Positions 20,911 to 30,689 are shown, counted from the first letter of the stretch. The stretch is DNA of 64,000 nt from Channallabes apus (GCA_030522415.1 CM060107.1:8824770-8888769); one strand, 5' to 3'. Notes: generated by a model from the letters alone, not told the origin. Numbers and translations: made by a program.

Positions 20911-22768
20911 ACATTCAATTCAATTCAATTCAATTTTATTTATATAGCGCTTTTAACAATGGTCATTGTCTCAAAGCAGCTTCACAAAAATTAAAGAAAT
21001 TTAACAAAAAAAAAAAAAAATAATAATAAAATTATATATATTGAATAATTATATATAAAATAATAAATAAATGAAATTATAATAGAAAATAAATAAATAA
21101 AAACAAATAATAATAATTATAGAAAAGAAAATAATTGGAAGTGTGGATGTGTGGGAAAAATGTGCAGATAATAATGAGACGAATGAATGAAATTTCTCTG
21201 ATGAGCAAGCCAAGGGTGACGGCGACGGTGGCAAGGAAAAACTCCCTGAGATGGCATTAGGAAGAAACCTTGAGAGGAACCAGACTCAACAGGGAACCCA
21301 TCCTCATTTGGGCGATAACAGATAGAAATGATATAACATCTTGTGTGTTGTGCAGGTGAAAATTCAATATGACAGAAATTATTTAAATTTGTCATGAAGA
21401 CCAGTTCAGCATAGGGACGAGTCAGTAGGTGCAGAGGGCAGATGAGGTCTGGATCACTGGAAGCACAGGAGCAGCATGTGTAGCTCCAACCATCATAAAG
21501 CTGAATCCAGTTGGAGCTGGTCCTTCTCTGGATGCCTCAGGAACCTCGCAGGGTCGGCCTTTGTCTACTGAAGCTGGCAAAATCTCCCGATGCCTCGGGA
21601 TGGGTAGAGAAATACAGAACAGATGGGGAGAATTAGCGTAGTTGCCATTCGGTATAGGTGTACTGGAGTATGAGTACTGGGATGAGTTATGTGTATGCCA
21701 GATTAAAAAGATGCGTCTTGAGTCTACTTTTGAACTGAGAAACCGTGTCTGCTCCCCGAACACTGTCTGGAAGGCTATTCCAAAGCTTTGGAGCTAAATA
21801 TGAAAAAGCCCTACCCCCTTTTGTAGATTTTGAAATTCTGGGAACTACCAGAAGTCCGGAGTTTTGTGATCTTAAGGCGCGTGGTGGATTGTAGCGTATC
21901 AGAAGACTGGTTAGGTATGTGGGAGCTAAACCATTTAAGGCCTTGTATGTAAGTAATACTATTTTGTAATTTATTCTAAACTGAACAGGTAGCCAGTGCA
22001 GGGATGATAATATTGGGGTTATATGATCATATTTTCTGGATCTAGTGAGAACCCTGGCAGCTGCATTTTGGATTAACTGAAGCTTGTTTATTGAGGATGC
22101 AGGACAACCACCTAGTAATGCATTACAATAGTCCAGTCTGGAGGTCATGAATGCATGAACTAGTTTTTCTGCATCAGATACGGATAAGATGTTCCTAAGT
22201 TTAGCAATATTTCGAAGATGGAAAAAGGCTGTTTTTGTGATATTTGAAATGTGATTTTCAAAAGACAAGTTACTGTCTAATATTACTCCCAGATCTTTTA
22301 CTGCTGAGCTGGTAATAACAGTACATCCTTCTAAGCGCAAGCTGAATTGTGAAAGCTGTTGTGTGCTGGTTTTTGGGCCAATAAGTAATATCTCTGTCTT
22401 ATCTGAATTTAATAAAAGAAAGTTATTGGTCATCCAATCTTTTATGTCCTGGACACACTCAGTTAATCTAGACAACTTAGGTATTTCGTCTGGTTTAGTT
22501 GAGATATATAATTGGGTATCATCAGCATAACAATGGAAACTAATCCCATGTCTTCTAATGATGTTACCCAAGGGAAGCATGTATATTGAGAACAACAGAG
22601 GTCCTAAAACTGACCCTTGTGGGACCCCATATTTCACTGGCATTATACCAGACGGTTCTCCATTTAGATCTACAAAATGGTAGCGATCAGACAGGTAAGA
22701 TCTAAACCATTTTAGTGCCTGTCCCTGAATACCTATATAATTTTGTAAGCGATCTATGAGAATATTAT
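20911..22768 (-). mobile_element. L2-type LINE, 5' truncated, inserted in the DIRS copy
   Basis: Minus-strand non-LTR retrotransposon. It ends (low coordinates) with a short ATTGA repeat, 20911-20932, the usual type of L2 tail, after a conserved 3' untranslated region (GCGCTATATAAATAAAATTG read on the minus strand). The 5' end is cut at about 22768 inside the reverse transcriptase, as expected from target-primed reverse transcription. The flanks GACAT (20906-20910 and 22769-22773 region) may be a short target duplication. A 3'-tail-only relative is at 26862-27482. Confidence 0.85.
21687..22766 (-). CDS. L2 LINE reverse transcriptase C-terminal part, open frame
   Basis: LINE reverse transcriptase that primes at nicked target DNA. 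The open frame enters at the truncation ([19 protein letters not shown]), has [19 protein letters not shown] and the catalytic YADDTQLY (YADD codons at 22519-22530), then [36 protein letters not shown] and the C-terminal [18 protein letters not shown], ending LFNLAYT. From the first Met it is 318 codons without stop. The endonuclease domain and the N-terminal half of the polymerase are missing, so it cannot be autonomous. Lack of stops suggests a relatively young insertion. Confidence 0.85.
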   Translation of the reverse strand, partial: NILIDRLQNYIGIQGQALKWFRSYLSDRYHFVDLNGEPSGIMPVKYGVPQGSVLGPLLFSIYMLPLGNIIRRHGISFHCYADDTQLYISTKPDEIPKLSRLTECVQDIKDWMTNNFLLLNSDKTEILLIGPKTSTQQLSQFSLRLEGCTVITSSAVKDLGVILDSNLSFENHISNITKTAFFHLRNIAKLRNILSVSDAEKLVHAFMTSRLDYCNALLGGCPASSINKLQLIQNAAARVLTRSRKYDHITPILSSLHWLPVQFRINYKIVLLTYKALNGLAPTYLTSLLIRYNPPRALRSQNSGLLVVPRISKSTKGGRAFSYLAPKLWNSLPDSVRGADTVSQFKSRLKTHLFNLAYT

Positions 22769-22785
22769 GACATATGATGACTCAA

Positions 22786-23346
22786 ATCCTTCAGCAGCTC
22801 AGTCTGGCATGCCTGCAGAACCGCCATGGTGTGCAGGGAAGCACCAGCCTGACCCGCTGATTGAAAAGCCACCTGACAGAAACCTGTCGTCTAGCTTTGA
22901 GTGCTTGGAGGTCTCTTGCTCCTGTTTTGGCCAGTCAAAGTGTAGGCGTTCGGCCGCCCTAGTTACCACTTCAAGTAACTCCTTGTATGCTCGTTTATCA
23001 CAAGAAGAGCGTTCTGAGGTGGCAAGTTCCATCAAGTTCCAAGGTCTCTTCCACCCGATCAGAAGAAGCGCCAAAGCATGCCAGAGAAGTAGATGCAAGA
23101 ATCTCCCGATCCGGCGAGAGAAAAAGGGTGAACCCATCTCACGCGCTTCAGCCAGATCGACACGCGATCCCCAGGAAGGAGCCATGGCTCGTGATTTCCC
23201 TTTAAAAAACACGAGCTAGGGGTGAAGCACTCTGATTGAGAGGAGATCACAGTGCTCGCCTCTCCCGAGCGTAGCGTGCTCTTCTCCCAAACACTCAACG
23301 CAGAAAGCATGGCGATCATCATCATTAAGAAGTCCCTGGCAAACAT
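22786..23346 (-). pseudogene. DIRS gag N-terminal/central fragment
   Basis: A minus-strand frame (22799-23212) contains DKRAYKELLEVVTRAAERLH and FDWPKQEQETSKHSKLDDRF. These resemble the conserved central part of DIRS gag-like proteins as I recall them. The frame is broken upstream near 23212, where a second frame (23059-23346) overlaps. It is cut on the other side by the L2 element. Confidence 0.6.
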
Positions 23347-23504
23347 CCCTCGTAAAAAGTGGTAAACATCTTTTTACTAGAGCCATTTTACATTCGCTTT
23401 CTGCTTTTTTTTTTTTTTTTTACTGTAGTGCAGTATTTCAAAGAAATCACACACACACACACACACACACAATGCAGTCCTTGAAGGCAAAAAGACCTGA
23501 GGAT

Positions 23505-23683
23505 GTTTCCGGTTCATGCCTATTTATAACCTCCAGGTGCACCTAATCAAATGACATCACCTGACCGAGGTTATATAAGCCAAACTTGGCGTGTTTGACA
23601 CACATGCTTCAACAACCGGTTGAACAAAGAGCGTTGTCAATAGCGTTTTCACGCAGCATCGAGTGTAGCTTTTGAAAGGGAAC
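23505..23683 (-). repeat. DIRS left terminal repeat (copy 3)
   Basis: Matches the left terminus of copy 2 (31512-31700) in reverse: AACCTCGGTCAGGTGATGTC and neighbours, the complement of ACGCAGCATCGAGTGTAGC, ending with GTTCCC on the minus strand. A CA microsatellite (23448-23471) sits just inside. Confidence 0.75.
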
Positions 23684-23689
23684 ACCGTT

Positions 23690-23765
23690 TTTATTTCATG
23701 ATGTACTGAACTGTATATGGTTAAAATGACAATAAATGCCTACTTCACTTGACTTGACTTTTGAA
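23690..23765. repeat. LINE/SINE tail-like fragment with TTGAC repeats
   Basis: GACAATAAATGCCTACTTCA followed by CTTGACTTGACTT. This looks like the tail of a short retroelement inserted next to the DIRS terminus. The family is not identified. Confidence 0.4.
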
Positions 23766-23799
23766 GGACTGAAATAAACAAAAAGACTTAAACACAGAC

Positions 23800-25330
23800 T
23801 GAGTCCTGAACATTGACTTGAAGGCTATTCCATAACTGTGGGGTTTCTTTGGTACATGGAGTAGTTTATGTTATACAAGGAACCAACAAATATCAGCACC
23901 TTTTCATCACAATAGATCATAAAATACAGTACCAAAACGTCACTCAGGTAAAAGACTATTCAATGCCTTGGAGGTCAGTCATAGTATTTTAATATCAATG
24001 TGAATTTTCACTGGGATCCAGTGCAGTGTGGATAAGATAGGAGTGATGTGTTCATAACTTCTGGTTGTAGTAAGGACTCTGGCTGCTGCATTCTGAACTA
24101 ATTGGGGCTTGGTTTTGAACCTAGTATACCATCCAAACAAGAAAGGCATTTCAGTAGACTAACCTAGGGTGACACAAGCAAGAACCTTTTCCTGCCTCAT
24201 AGAGTCATGTTTTTCTTACTACATACATACTACTTAATATCTACATGAGTTTAAAATGAAAGACAAATCAATAATCACATCAAGGTCTTTTACTGCTGCA
24301 CATGCTAAACAGAAAGGTCATCCAGAGTTACTGTCTAATCAGAAAGCTTACTTCTAGCTGCATTTGGTTCTACGACTAGGACTTCTGTCTTCTCACAATC
24401 AAGTACAAGGAAGTTAACAAGTATATCAAGGGGAAAAAAGCAGTGGACATTTAGCAGTAGACCTAAAACAGAACCCCGTGGAAAACAAACATGGAATAAT
24501 CACCATTTACATCTACAACTGATAATGATCAGTCAAATAGGACCTGAGCCAGGAGTGGCCCATTTCCTTAACTCCCACATTATTTTATAATTGATTAAGG
24601 GGAATGCTATGATCAATGTTGTGTAAAGCTGCACTAACATCAAGGAACAGAAGGAAGAAGACACAGCCCTGATCAACGGCCAGTAGGTAATTTATCACTG
24701 TAACCAGTGCTGTCTCTGTGCTTCGATGAGGCCTAAATACTGACTGATACATTTCATGAATGTTATTTCTATGTAGGCGGCACGGTGGTGTGGTGGTTAG
24801 CACTGTCGCCTTGCACCTCCAGGGTCTGGGTTCGATTCCCCGGCCAGGCTCGATTCCCGTCTCTGTGTGCATGGAGTTTGCATGTTCTCCCCGTGTTTGG
24901 TGGGTTTCCTCCGGGTACTCCGGTTTCCTCCCACAGTCCAAAGATATGCAGGTTAGGCTAATTGCCGTTCCTAAAAAAAAAAATTGCCCGTAGTGTGTGT
25001 GTGTGTGTATGTGCCCTGCGATGGATTGGCACCCTGTCCAGGGTGTACCCCGCCTAGTGCCCGAAGTCTCCTGGGATAGGCTCCAGGTCCCCCGCGACCC
25101 TGAACACAGGATTAAGCGGTATAGAGAATGAATGAATGAATATTTCTATGTAGATTTGAAAATAGCTGCTTTGGTACAACCTTTTCTAGGATTTTGAAGA
25201 AAAGTTTGATATTGGCCGATGGGTATACAGGGGTCATGGTCAGGTTCAGGGGTTTGATAACTGTTAGATGTTCTGTAGGTACGTAGCTATTGCCGAGAAT
25301 TTTTTGAAAAAAGAAAATGCATAAGAAATA
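23800..25330 (-). pseudogene. Old L2-type LINE relic, interrupted by a SINE
   Basis: Minus-strand remnants of the reverse transcriptase: a PQLWNSL-like box near 23825-23850, and upstream (24600-24745) YQSVFRPHRSTETALVTVIN and FLLFLDVSAALHNIDHSIPL, the family fingers and palm A region with the first Asp. Many stops and frameshifts. It continues beyond the SINE (24776-25140) to about 25330 with sequence matching the upstream part of such elements. Clearly older than the L2 at 20911-22768. Confidence 0.7.
24776..25140 (+). mobile_element. tRNA-derived SINE-like element with 12-bp target duplication
   Basis: Has a tRNA-like head with A-box-like GTGGTTAGCACTGTCGCC and B box GGGTTCGATTCCC (RNA polymerase III promoter), a body with GGTGTACCCCGCCTAGTGCC and GGGATAGGCTCCAGGTCCCC, and an (ATGA)n tail. 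TATTTCTATGTA flanks it on both sides (24764-24775 and 25141-25152), a perfect target-site duplication inside the L2 relic. At least seven other copies lie in the window, all or most with the same tail. Confidence 0.85.
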
Positions 25331-25845
25331 TGATTCTGACATCTCTCTTGCCTTATCCACTCTTCTGTTCACTTTGTTTCGATCTCTTCTTTTCTTTTCC
25401 CCTCTCGTTCATTTCATTTATCATTGGTTCTGTTCCCCTTTCATTGTTTTTCCTCTTATTGTTTTCGTTTTTGTGTCCTCTTATCTCTTGACCACTGTTT
25501 TCATTATTATTATTTCTCTTCTTGTATCTTATGATCTCTCCTTATTGTTTCTATGATTGGAGGAGATGAGAAGAATAACATTCACTTCCTATTGTTTAGA
25601 CATCTTTTCTCCTGTCTTCTTTGTATCTTCTCTGATCTCTTTGTAGATCTTTTGATAATGCTTTTAGAACTGACTGAAGTGGAGATCTCTTCTCTTCTCT
25701 CCCCACTTGTTCTTCTTATTGTTTCTCTTCTCTTAATTTCCTCCCTCTTTACTTATCCTTTATCTCCTCTTAATTTCCCCCCTCTTTACTTGTCATTTCT
25801 CTTCTCTTCTCCTTTTTCCCCTCTTCTTTGTAAGTCTCTCACCCT
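25331..25845. repeat. Pyrimidine-rich tract, about 500 bp
   Basis: The plus strand is strongly enriched for C and T (TCTTCTCTT, CCCCTCTTC, TCCTCCCTC repeats). The text TCTCTTAATTTCC...CTCTTTACTT occurs twice (25728 and 25767). The frames here only reflect this composition. Confidence 0.6.
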
Positions 25846-26827
25846 TTGGCAATGCCTGTGCTTTGAATACTGGCTGAAGTGCAGAGCTTGTTTTTTTTTT
25901 GTATGTACATAATGAGTTTTGTAAGCATGGCACTGTCTGTATTTACTAGAGCGAGGTTAGCCAGTAGATGTTTCTAGCTGCGTAGCCCAGTGTGTGTGTT
26001 TATGTGTGTGAGAGAGAGAGATTCTTTGTTAAATCCATGTCTGTGTATTTGTATTGTATTGTGAGAGAGAGGTGGAACGAGTGGGCATTGAGTCACAAGA
26101 TGATGGAATTGCTCTCTGTGGCAGAAACAGAAAGCCAGCAGGAGGCCAGTGTTTCCGAGTGACCCCTGCACTGTCATTTCATCATCAACTCTCCTTTCAG
26201 TCGGGCACGACTCAGCTTCTGGACGTCATCGGCCAAGCTTTTAATTAGCTTTACAGGCATTCACAAGAAGCGCGGTGCAAGCTGGGAAGCTGAGCGGAAG
26301 ACAGATTCTGACAGATGGAAAAGGAAACAGAAAGGCCAGAAATCTTCTTTTAGAGCCATCCAGAGGACTTTGTAAAACATTTTCCCCTTTAGTTTGTGTA
26401 ATTACTGGATGCCTGCATTGCTGCATTCTGTGTGAGCACAGACGTACATTCATACCTGTCTTCTGTGATGCTGAATTCAGTAAAGGAAATGTAATAGATG
26501 AACAAAAAGTGTGATTTTCTTTAACCTAAATACATGTGATTTGATTAAAATTGTAGTTTGCAGCTTCTTTTTATCGTATTGTGAAAGCACTAAAGCAATA
26601 TTATTATTATTATTATTTATGATTTTTTTTCATTAATGCCATTTCAAATTGCACTTACTCTTTTTCAAATTTTTTTAAAATGTTCATTTACTTTTTAAAT
26701 GCCATTTTCCATTATATATTAATTTTCACTCTTTTTTTTTTTTACATTTTAGAACAGTTACATATAGGTTATGAATTTATTTTAAAATTAATATATTAAA
26801 TTTTTTTACATGCTTTAATTAACCTAA

Positions 26828-26830
<3 letters not shown>
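25846..26830. other. No gene; candidate conserved block 26100-26470
   Basis: Free of recognised repeats between 26100 and 26470, where balanced sequence contains CTTTTAATTAGCTTTAC and GTGTAATTACTGG, homeodomain-type sites. 26580-26830 is very AT-rich. No supported frame. Confidence 0.4.
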
Positions 26831-26861
<31 letters not shown>

Positions 26862-26862
26862 G
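26831..26862. repeat. (TG)n/(TA)n microsatellite
   Basis: Short GT run followed by about 22 bp of TA repeat directly at the end of the L2 tail copy. Confidence 0.9.
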
Positions 26863-27482
26863 CGCTTTTAACAATGGTCATAGTCTCAAAGCAGCTTCAC
26901 AAAAATGAAAGAACATTTTTAGAAAAGAAAATAATTGGAAGTGTGTATGTGTGAGAAAAATGTGTCTAGATAATAATGAGATGAATGAATGAAATGTCTC
27001 TGATGAGCAAGCCAAGGGTTGACGGCGACGGTGGCAAGGACAAACTCCCTGAAATGGCAATAGGAAGAAACCTTGAGAGGAACTACAGTAGACTCAATCA
27101 GGGAACCCATCCTCATTTGGGTGATAACAGATAGAAATGATATAACATCATGTGTGTTTGTGCAGGTGAAAGTTCAATATGACAGAAGTTCTTTAAATTA
27201 ACATGAAGACCCGTTCAGCATAGGGACGAGTCAGTAGGTGCAGAGGGCAGATGAAGTCTGGATCACTGGAAGCACAGGAGCAGCATGTGTTCTCCAACCA
27301 TCATAAAGCTGAATCCAGCTGGAGCTGGTCCTTCTCTGGATGCCTCAGGAACCTCGCAGGGTCGGCCTTTGTCTACTGAAGGTAGCACAATCTCCCGATG
27401 CCTCGGGATGGGTAGAAAAATACAGAACAGATGGAGAGAATTAGCGTAGTTGCCATTCAGGATAGATGCACTGGAGTATGAG
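26862..27482 (-). mobile_element. L2-type LINE, 3' tail only
   Basis: About 620 bp matching the 3' untranslated part of the L2 at 20945-21665 (GCGCTTTTAACAATGGTCAT, GACGGCGACGGTGGCAAGGA, GATGCCTCAGGAACCTCGCA). It has no coding sequence and is a severe 5' truncation. The orientation is the same as the other L2 copies. The tail repeat is replaced by the TA microsatellite. Confidence 0.8.
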
Positions 27483-27498
27483 GTTATTTATATATATA

Positions 27499-29065
27499 CA
27501 GTGGTGTGAAAAACTATTTGCCCCCCTCCTGATTTCTTATTCTTATGCATGTTTGTCACACAAAATGTTTCTGATCATCAAACACATTTGACTATTAGTC
27601 AAAGATAACACAAGTAAACACAAAATGCAGTTTTTAAATGAGGGGTTTTATTATTTAGGGAGAAAAAAAAAATCCAAACCTACATGGCCCTGTGTGAAAA
27701 AGTAATTGCCCCCTGAACCTAATAACTGGTTGGGCCACCCTTAGCAGCAATAACTGCAATCAAGCGTTTGCGATAACTTGCAACGAGTCTTTTACAGCGC
27801 TCTGGAGGAATTTTGGCCCACTCATCTTTGCAGAATTGTTGTAATTCAGCTTTATTTGAGGGTTTTCTAGCATGAACTGCCTTTTTAAGGTGATGCCACA
27901 ACATCTCAATAGGATTCAGGTCAGGACTTTGACTAGGTCACTCCAAAGTCTTCATTTTGTTTTTCTTCAGCCATTCAGAGGTGGATTTGCTGGTGTGTTT
28001 TGGGTCATTATCCTGCTGCAGCACCCAAGATCGCTTCAGCTTGAGTTGACGAACAGATGGCCGGACATTCTCCTTCAGGATTTTTTGGTAGACAGTAGAA
28101 TTCATGGTTCCATCTATCACAGCAAGCCTTCCAGGTCCTGAAGCAGCAAAACAACCTCAGACCATCACACTACCACCACCATATTTTACTGTTGGTATGA
28201 TGTTCTTTTTCTGAAATGCTGTGTTACTTTTACCCAAGATGTAACGGGACACGCACCTTCCAAAAAGTTTAGCTTTTGTCTCGTCGGTCCACAAGGTATT
28301 TTCCCAAAAGTCTTGGCAATCATTGAGATGTTTTTTAGCAAAACTGAAACGAGCCTTAATGTTCTTTTTGCTTAAAAGTGGTTTGCGCCTTGGAAATCTG
28401 CCATGCAGGCCGTTTTTGCCCAGTCTCTTTCTTATGGTGGAGTCGTGAACACTGACCATAATTGAGGCAAGTGAGGCCTGCAGTTCTTTAGATGTTGTCC
28501 TGGGGTCTTTTGTGGCCTCTCGAATGAGTTGTCTCTGCGCTCTTGGGGTAATTTCCTGGGAAGGTTCACCACTGTTCCATGTTTTTGCCATTGGTGGATA
28601 ATGGCTCTCACTGTGGTTCGCTGGAGTCCCAAAGCTTTAGAAATGGCTTTATAACCTTTACCAGACTGATAGATCTCAATTACTTTTGTTCTCATTTGTT
28701 CCTGAATTTCTTTGGATCTTGGCATGATGTCTAGCTTTTGAGGTGCTTTTGGTCTACTTCTCTGTGTCAGGTAGCTCCTATTTAAGTGATTTCTTGATTG
28801 AAACAGGTGTGGCAGTAATCAGGCCTGGGGGTGACTACAGAAATTGAACTCAGGTGTGATAAACCACAGTTAAGTTATTTTTTAACAAGGGGGGCAATCA
28901 CTTTTTCACACAGGGCCATGTAGATTTGGAGTTTTTTTTCTCCCTTAATAACGTAAACCTTAATTTAAAAACTGCATTTTGTATTTACTTGTGTTATCTT
29001 TGACTAATAGTTAAATGTGTTTGATGATCAGAAACATTTTGTGTGACAAACATGCAAAAGAATAA
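27499..29065 (-). mobile_element. Tc1-like transposon, minus strand, one end lost (copy B)
   Basis: Begins CAGTGGTGTGAAAAACTATT after a TA run at 27491-27498. The sequence runs through a decayed transposase to CATGCAAAAGAATA at about 29065, but the outermost ~45 bp of the 5' terminal repeat, present in copies A and C, is missing. Copy C starts only five bases further. The inner repeat of the lost side (GGGGGGCAATCACTTTTTCA, near 28890-28909) is kept. Confidence 0.9.
27719..28725 (-). pseudogene. Tc1-like transposase, several lesions
   Basis: Starts MPRSKEIQEQMRTKVIEIYQ at 28725 on the minus strand. Compared with the intact copy at 29449 it has a deletion of about 16 bases after VVNLPR that shifts the frame, a Trp-to-TGA stop after GGGSVMV (about 28155), and a second Trp-to-TGA stop after MKTLE (about 27936). 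The remaining part reads MLWHHLKKAVHARKPSNK to GGPTSY. It cannot encode a working enzyme. Confidence 0.9.
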
Positions 29066-29069
29066 TATA

Positions 29070-29285
29070 CAGTGGTGTGAAAAACTATTTGCCCCTTCCT
29101 GATTTCTTATTCTTTTGCATGTTTGTCACACTTAAATGTTTCTGCTCATCAAAAACCGTTAACTATTAGTCAAAGATAACATAATTGAACACAAAATGCA
29201 GTTTTTAAATGAAGGTTTACGTTATTAAGGGAGAAAGAAAACTCCAAATCTACATGGCCCTATGTGAAAAAGTGATTGCCCCCCC
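29070..29285 (+). repeat. Left terminal repeat of Tc1 copy C (IR/DR)
   Basis: The outer transposase-binding motif GTGTGAAAAACTATTTGCCC and the related inner motif GTGAAAAAGTGATTGCCCCC are about 190 bp apart. This is the double-site design known from fish Tc1 elements. Confidence 0.8.
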
Positions 29286-29448
29286 TTGTTAAAAAATAAC
29301 TTAACTGTGGTTTATCACACCTGAGTTCAATTTCTGTAGTCACCCCCAGGCCTGATTACTGCCACACCTGTTTCAATCAAGAAATCACTTAAATAGGAGC
29401 TACCTGACACAGAGAAGTAGACCAAAAGCACCTCAAAAGCTAGACATC

Positions 29449-30471
29449 ATGCCAAGATCCAAAGAAATTCAGGAACAAATGAGAACAAAAGTAATTGAGA
29501 TCTATCAGTCTGGTAAAGGTTATAAAGCCATTTCTAAAGCTTTGGGACTCCAGCGAACCACAGTGAGAGCCATTATCCACAAATGGCAAAAACATGGAAC
29601 AGTGGTGAACCTTCCCAGGAGTGGCCGGCCGATCAAAATTAATCCAAGAGCGCAGAGACGACTCATCCGAGAGGCCACAAAAGACCCCAGGACAACATCT
29701 AAAGAACTGCAGGCCTCACTTGCCTCAATTAAGGTCAGTGTTCACGACTCCACCATAAGAAAGAGACTGGGCAAAAACGGCCTGCATGGCAGATTTCCAA
29801 GGCGCAAACCACTTTTAAGCAAAAAGAACATTAAGGCTCGTCTCAATTTTGCTAAAAAACATCTGAATGATTGCCAAGACTTTTGGGAAATTACCTTGTG
29901 GACCGACGAGACAAAAGTTGAACTTTTTGGAAGGTGCGTGTCCCGTTACATCTGGCGTAAAAGTAACACAGCATTTCAGAAAAAGAACATCATACCAACA
30001 GTAAAATATGGTGGTGGTAGTGTGATGGTCTGGGGTTGTTTTGCTGCTTCAGGACCTGGAAGGCTTGCTGTGATAGATGGAACCATGAATTCTACCGTCT
30101 ACCAAAAAATCCTGAAGGAGAATGTCCGGCCATCTGTTCGTCAACTCAAGCTGAAGCGATCTTGGGTGCTGCAGCAGGACAATGACCCAAAACACACCAG
30201 CAAATCCACCTCTGAATGGCTGAAGAAAAACAAAATGAAGACTTTGGAGTGGCCTAGTCAAAGTCCTGACCTGAATCCTATTGAGATGTTGTGGCATGAC
30301 CTTAAAAAGGCGGTTCATGCTAGAAAACCCTCAAATAAAGCTGAATTACAACAATTCTGCAAAGATGAGTGGGCCAAAATTCCTCCAGAGCGCTGTAAAA
30401 GACTCGTTGCAAGTTATCGCAAACGCTTGATTGCAGTTATTGCTGCTAAGGGTGGCCCAACCAGTTATTAG
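29449..30471 (+). CDS. Tc1-like transposase, complete 340 residues
   Basis: Cut-and-paste DNA transposase of the Tc1/mariner superfamily. It binds the terminal repeats and inserts at TA. The length is 340, the usual size of fish Tc1 transposases. The N-terminal paired-like helix-turn-helix covers about 1-60 (YKAISKALGLQRTTVRAIIH), followed by SGRPIK, then a second helix-turn-helix (65-120) and the basic PRRKPLL, a possible nuclear signal. The catalytic triad falls exactly at D153 (WTDETKVELF), D244 (QQDNDPKHTS) and E279 (PDLNPIEMLW), spacing DD34E. The glycine-rich YGGGSVMVWGCF is present. It ends GGPTSY followed by TAG. The start is the Met conserved in all three copies. No stop or frameshift. 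Confidence 0.93.
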   Translation: MPRSKEIQEQMRTKVIEIYQSGKGYKAISKALGLQRTTVRAIIHKWQKHGTVVNLPRSGRPIKINPRAQRRLIREATKDPRTTSKELQASLASIKVSVHDSTIRKRLGKNGLHGRFPRRKPLLSKKNIKARLNFAKKHLNDCQDFWEITLWTDETKVELFGRCVSRYIWRKSNTAFQKKNIIPTVKYGGGSVMVWGCFAASGPGRLAVIDGTMNSTVYQKILKENVRPSVRQLKLKRSWVLQQDNDPKHTSKSTSEWLKKNKMKTLEWPSQSPDLNPIEMLWHDLKKAVHARKPSNKAELQQFCKDEWAKIPPERCKRLVASYRKRLIAVIAAKGGPTSY

Positions 30472-30475
30472 GTTC

Positions 30476-30689
30476 AGAGGGCAATTACTTTTTCACACAG
30501 CGCCATGTAGGTTTGGATTTTTTTTCTCCCTAAATAATAAAACCCCTCATTTAAAAACTGCATTTTGTGTTTACTCGTGTTATCTTTGACTAATAGTTAA
30601 ATGTGTTTGATGATCAGAAACATTTTTTGTGACAAACATGCAAAAGAATAAAAAATCAGGAGGGGGGCAAATAGTTTTTCACACCACTG
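30476..30689 (-). repeat. Right terminal repeat of Tc1 copy C (IR/DR)
   Basis: Complement of the left repeat: inner GGGCAATTACTTTTTCACAC at about 30479 and outer GGGCAAATAGTTTTTCACAC at about 30664. Confidence 0.8.

Larger units (their letters stand above)
19303..23683 (-). mobile_element. DIRS retrotransposon, minus strand, broken (copy 3)
   Basis: The left terminal region is at 23505-23683 on this strand (GGTTATATAAGCCAAAC, ACGCAGCATCGAGTGTAGC, ending in the complement of GTTCCCTTTC). Gag follows, interrupted by an L2 element (20911-22768), then reverse transcriptase, RNase H and the very end of the recombinase. The 3' terminal repeat is missing; similarity stops near 19303. A deletion joins RNase H directly to the recombinase C-terminus. 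Confidence 0.8.
29070..30689 (+). mobile_element. Tc1-like transposon, complete, apparently intact (copy C)
   Basis: 1620 bp, starting CAGTGGTGTGAAAAACTATT and ending TTTTTCACACCACTG, bounded by TA on both sides (29068-29069 and 30690-30691). The terminal repeats are about 200 bp with IR/DR structure: outer motif at the very ends, inner motif at 29262-29285 and 30478-30499. The transposase gene between is unbroken. All visible requirements for an autonomous Tc1 element are present; activity itself is not shown by sequence. Confidence 0.93.

Noticed and set aside
24800..24850. tRNA gene
   Set aside because: The A- and B-box-like motifs belong to SINE heads; no complete cloverleaf with an acceptor stem could be drawn.
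24760..24993. Similar peptides (GVVVSTVALHLQGLGSIPRPG) at 24760, 48370, 57355 and others
   Set aside because: They look like a protein family but are only translations of the SINE head and body.
25553..25912. 119-codon hydrophobic frame
   Set aside because: Produced by the pyrimidine-rich tract (Leu, Ser, Phe, Pro codons); not a membrane protein.
30049..30318. 89-codon frame on the minus strand inside the Tc1 transposase (also at 16778 and 27872)
   Set aside because: It is the complement of the transposase gene and appears in every copy for that reason; no independent signal.
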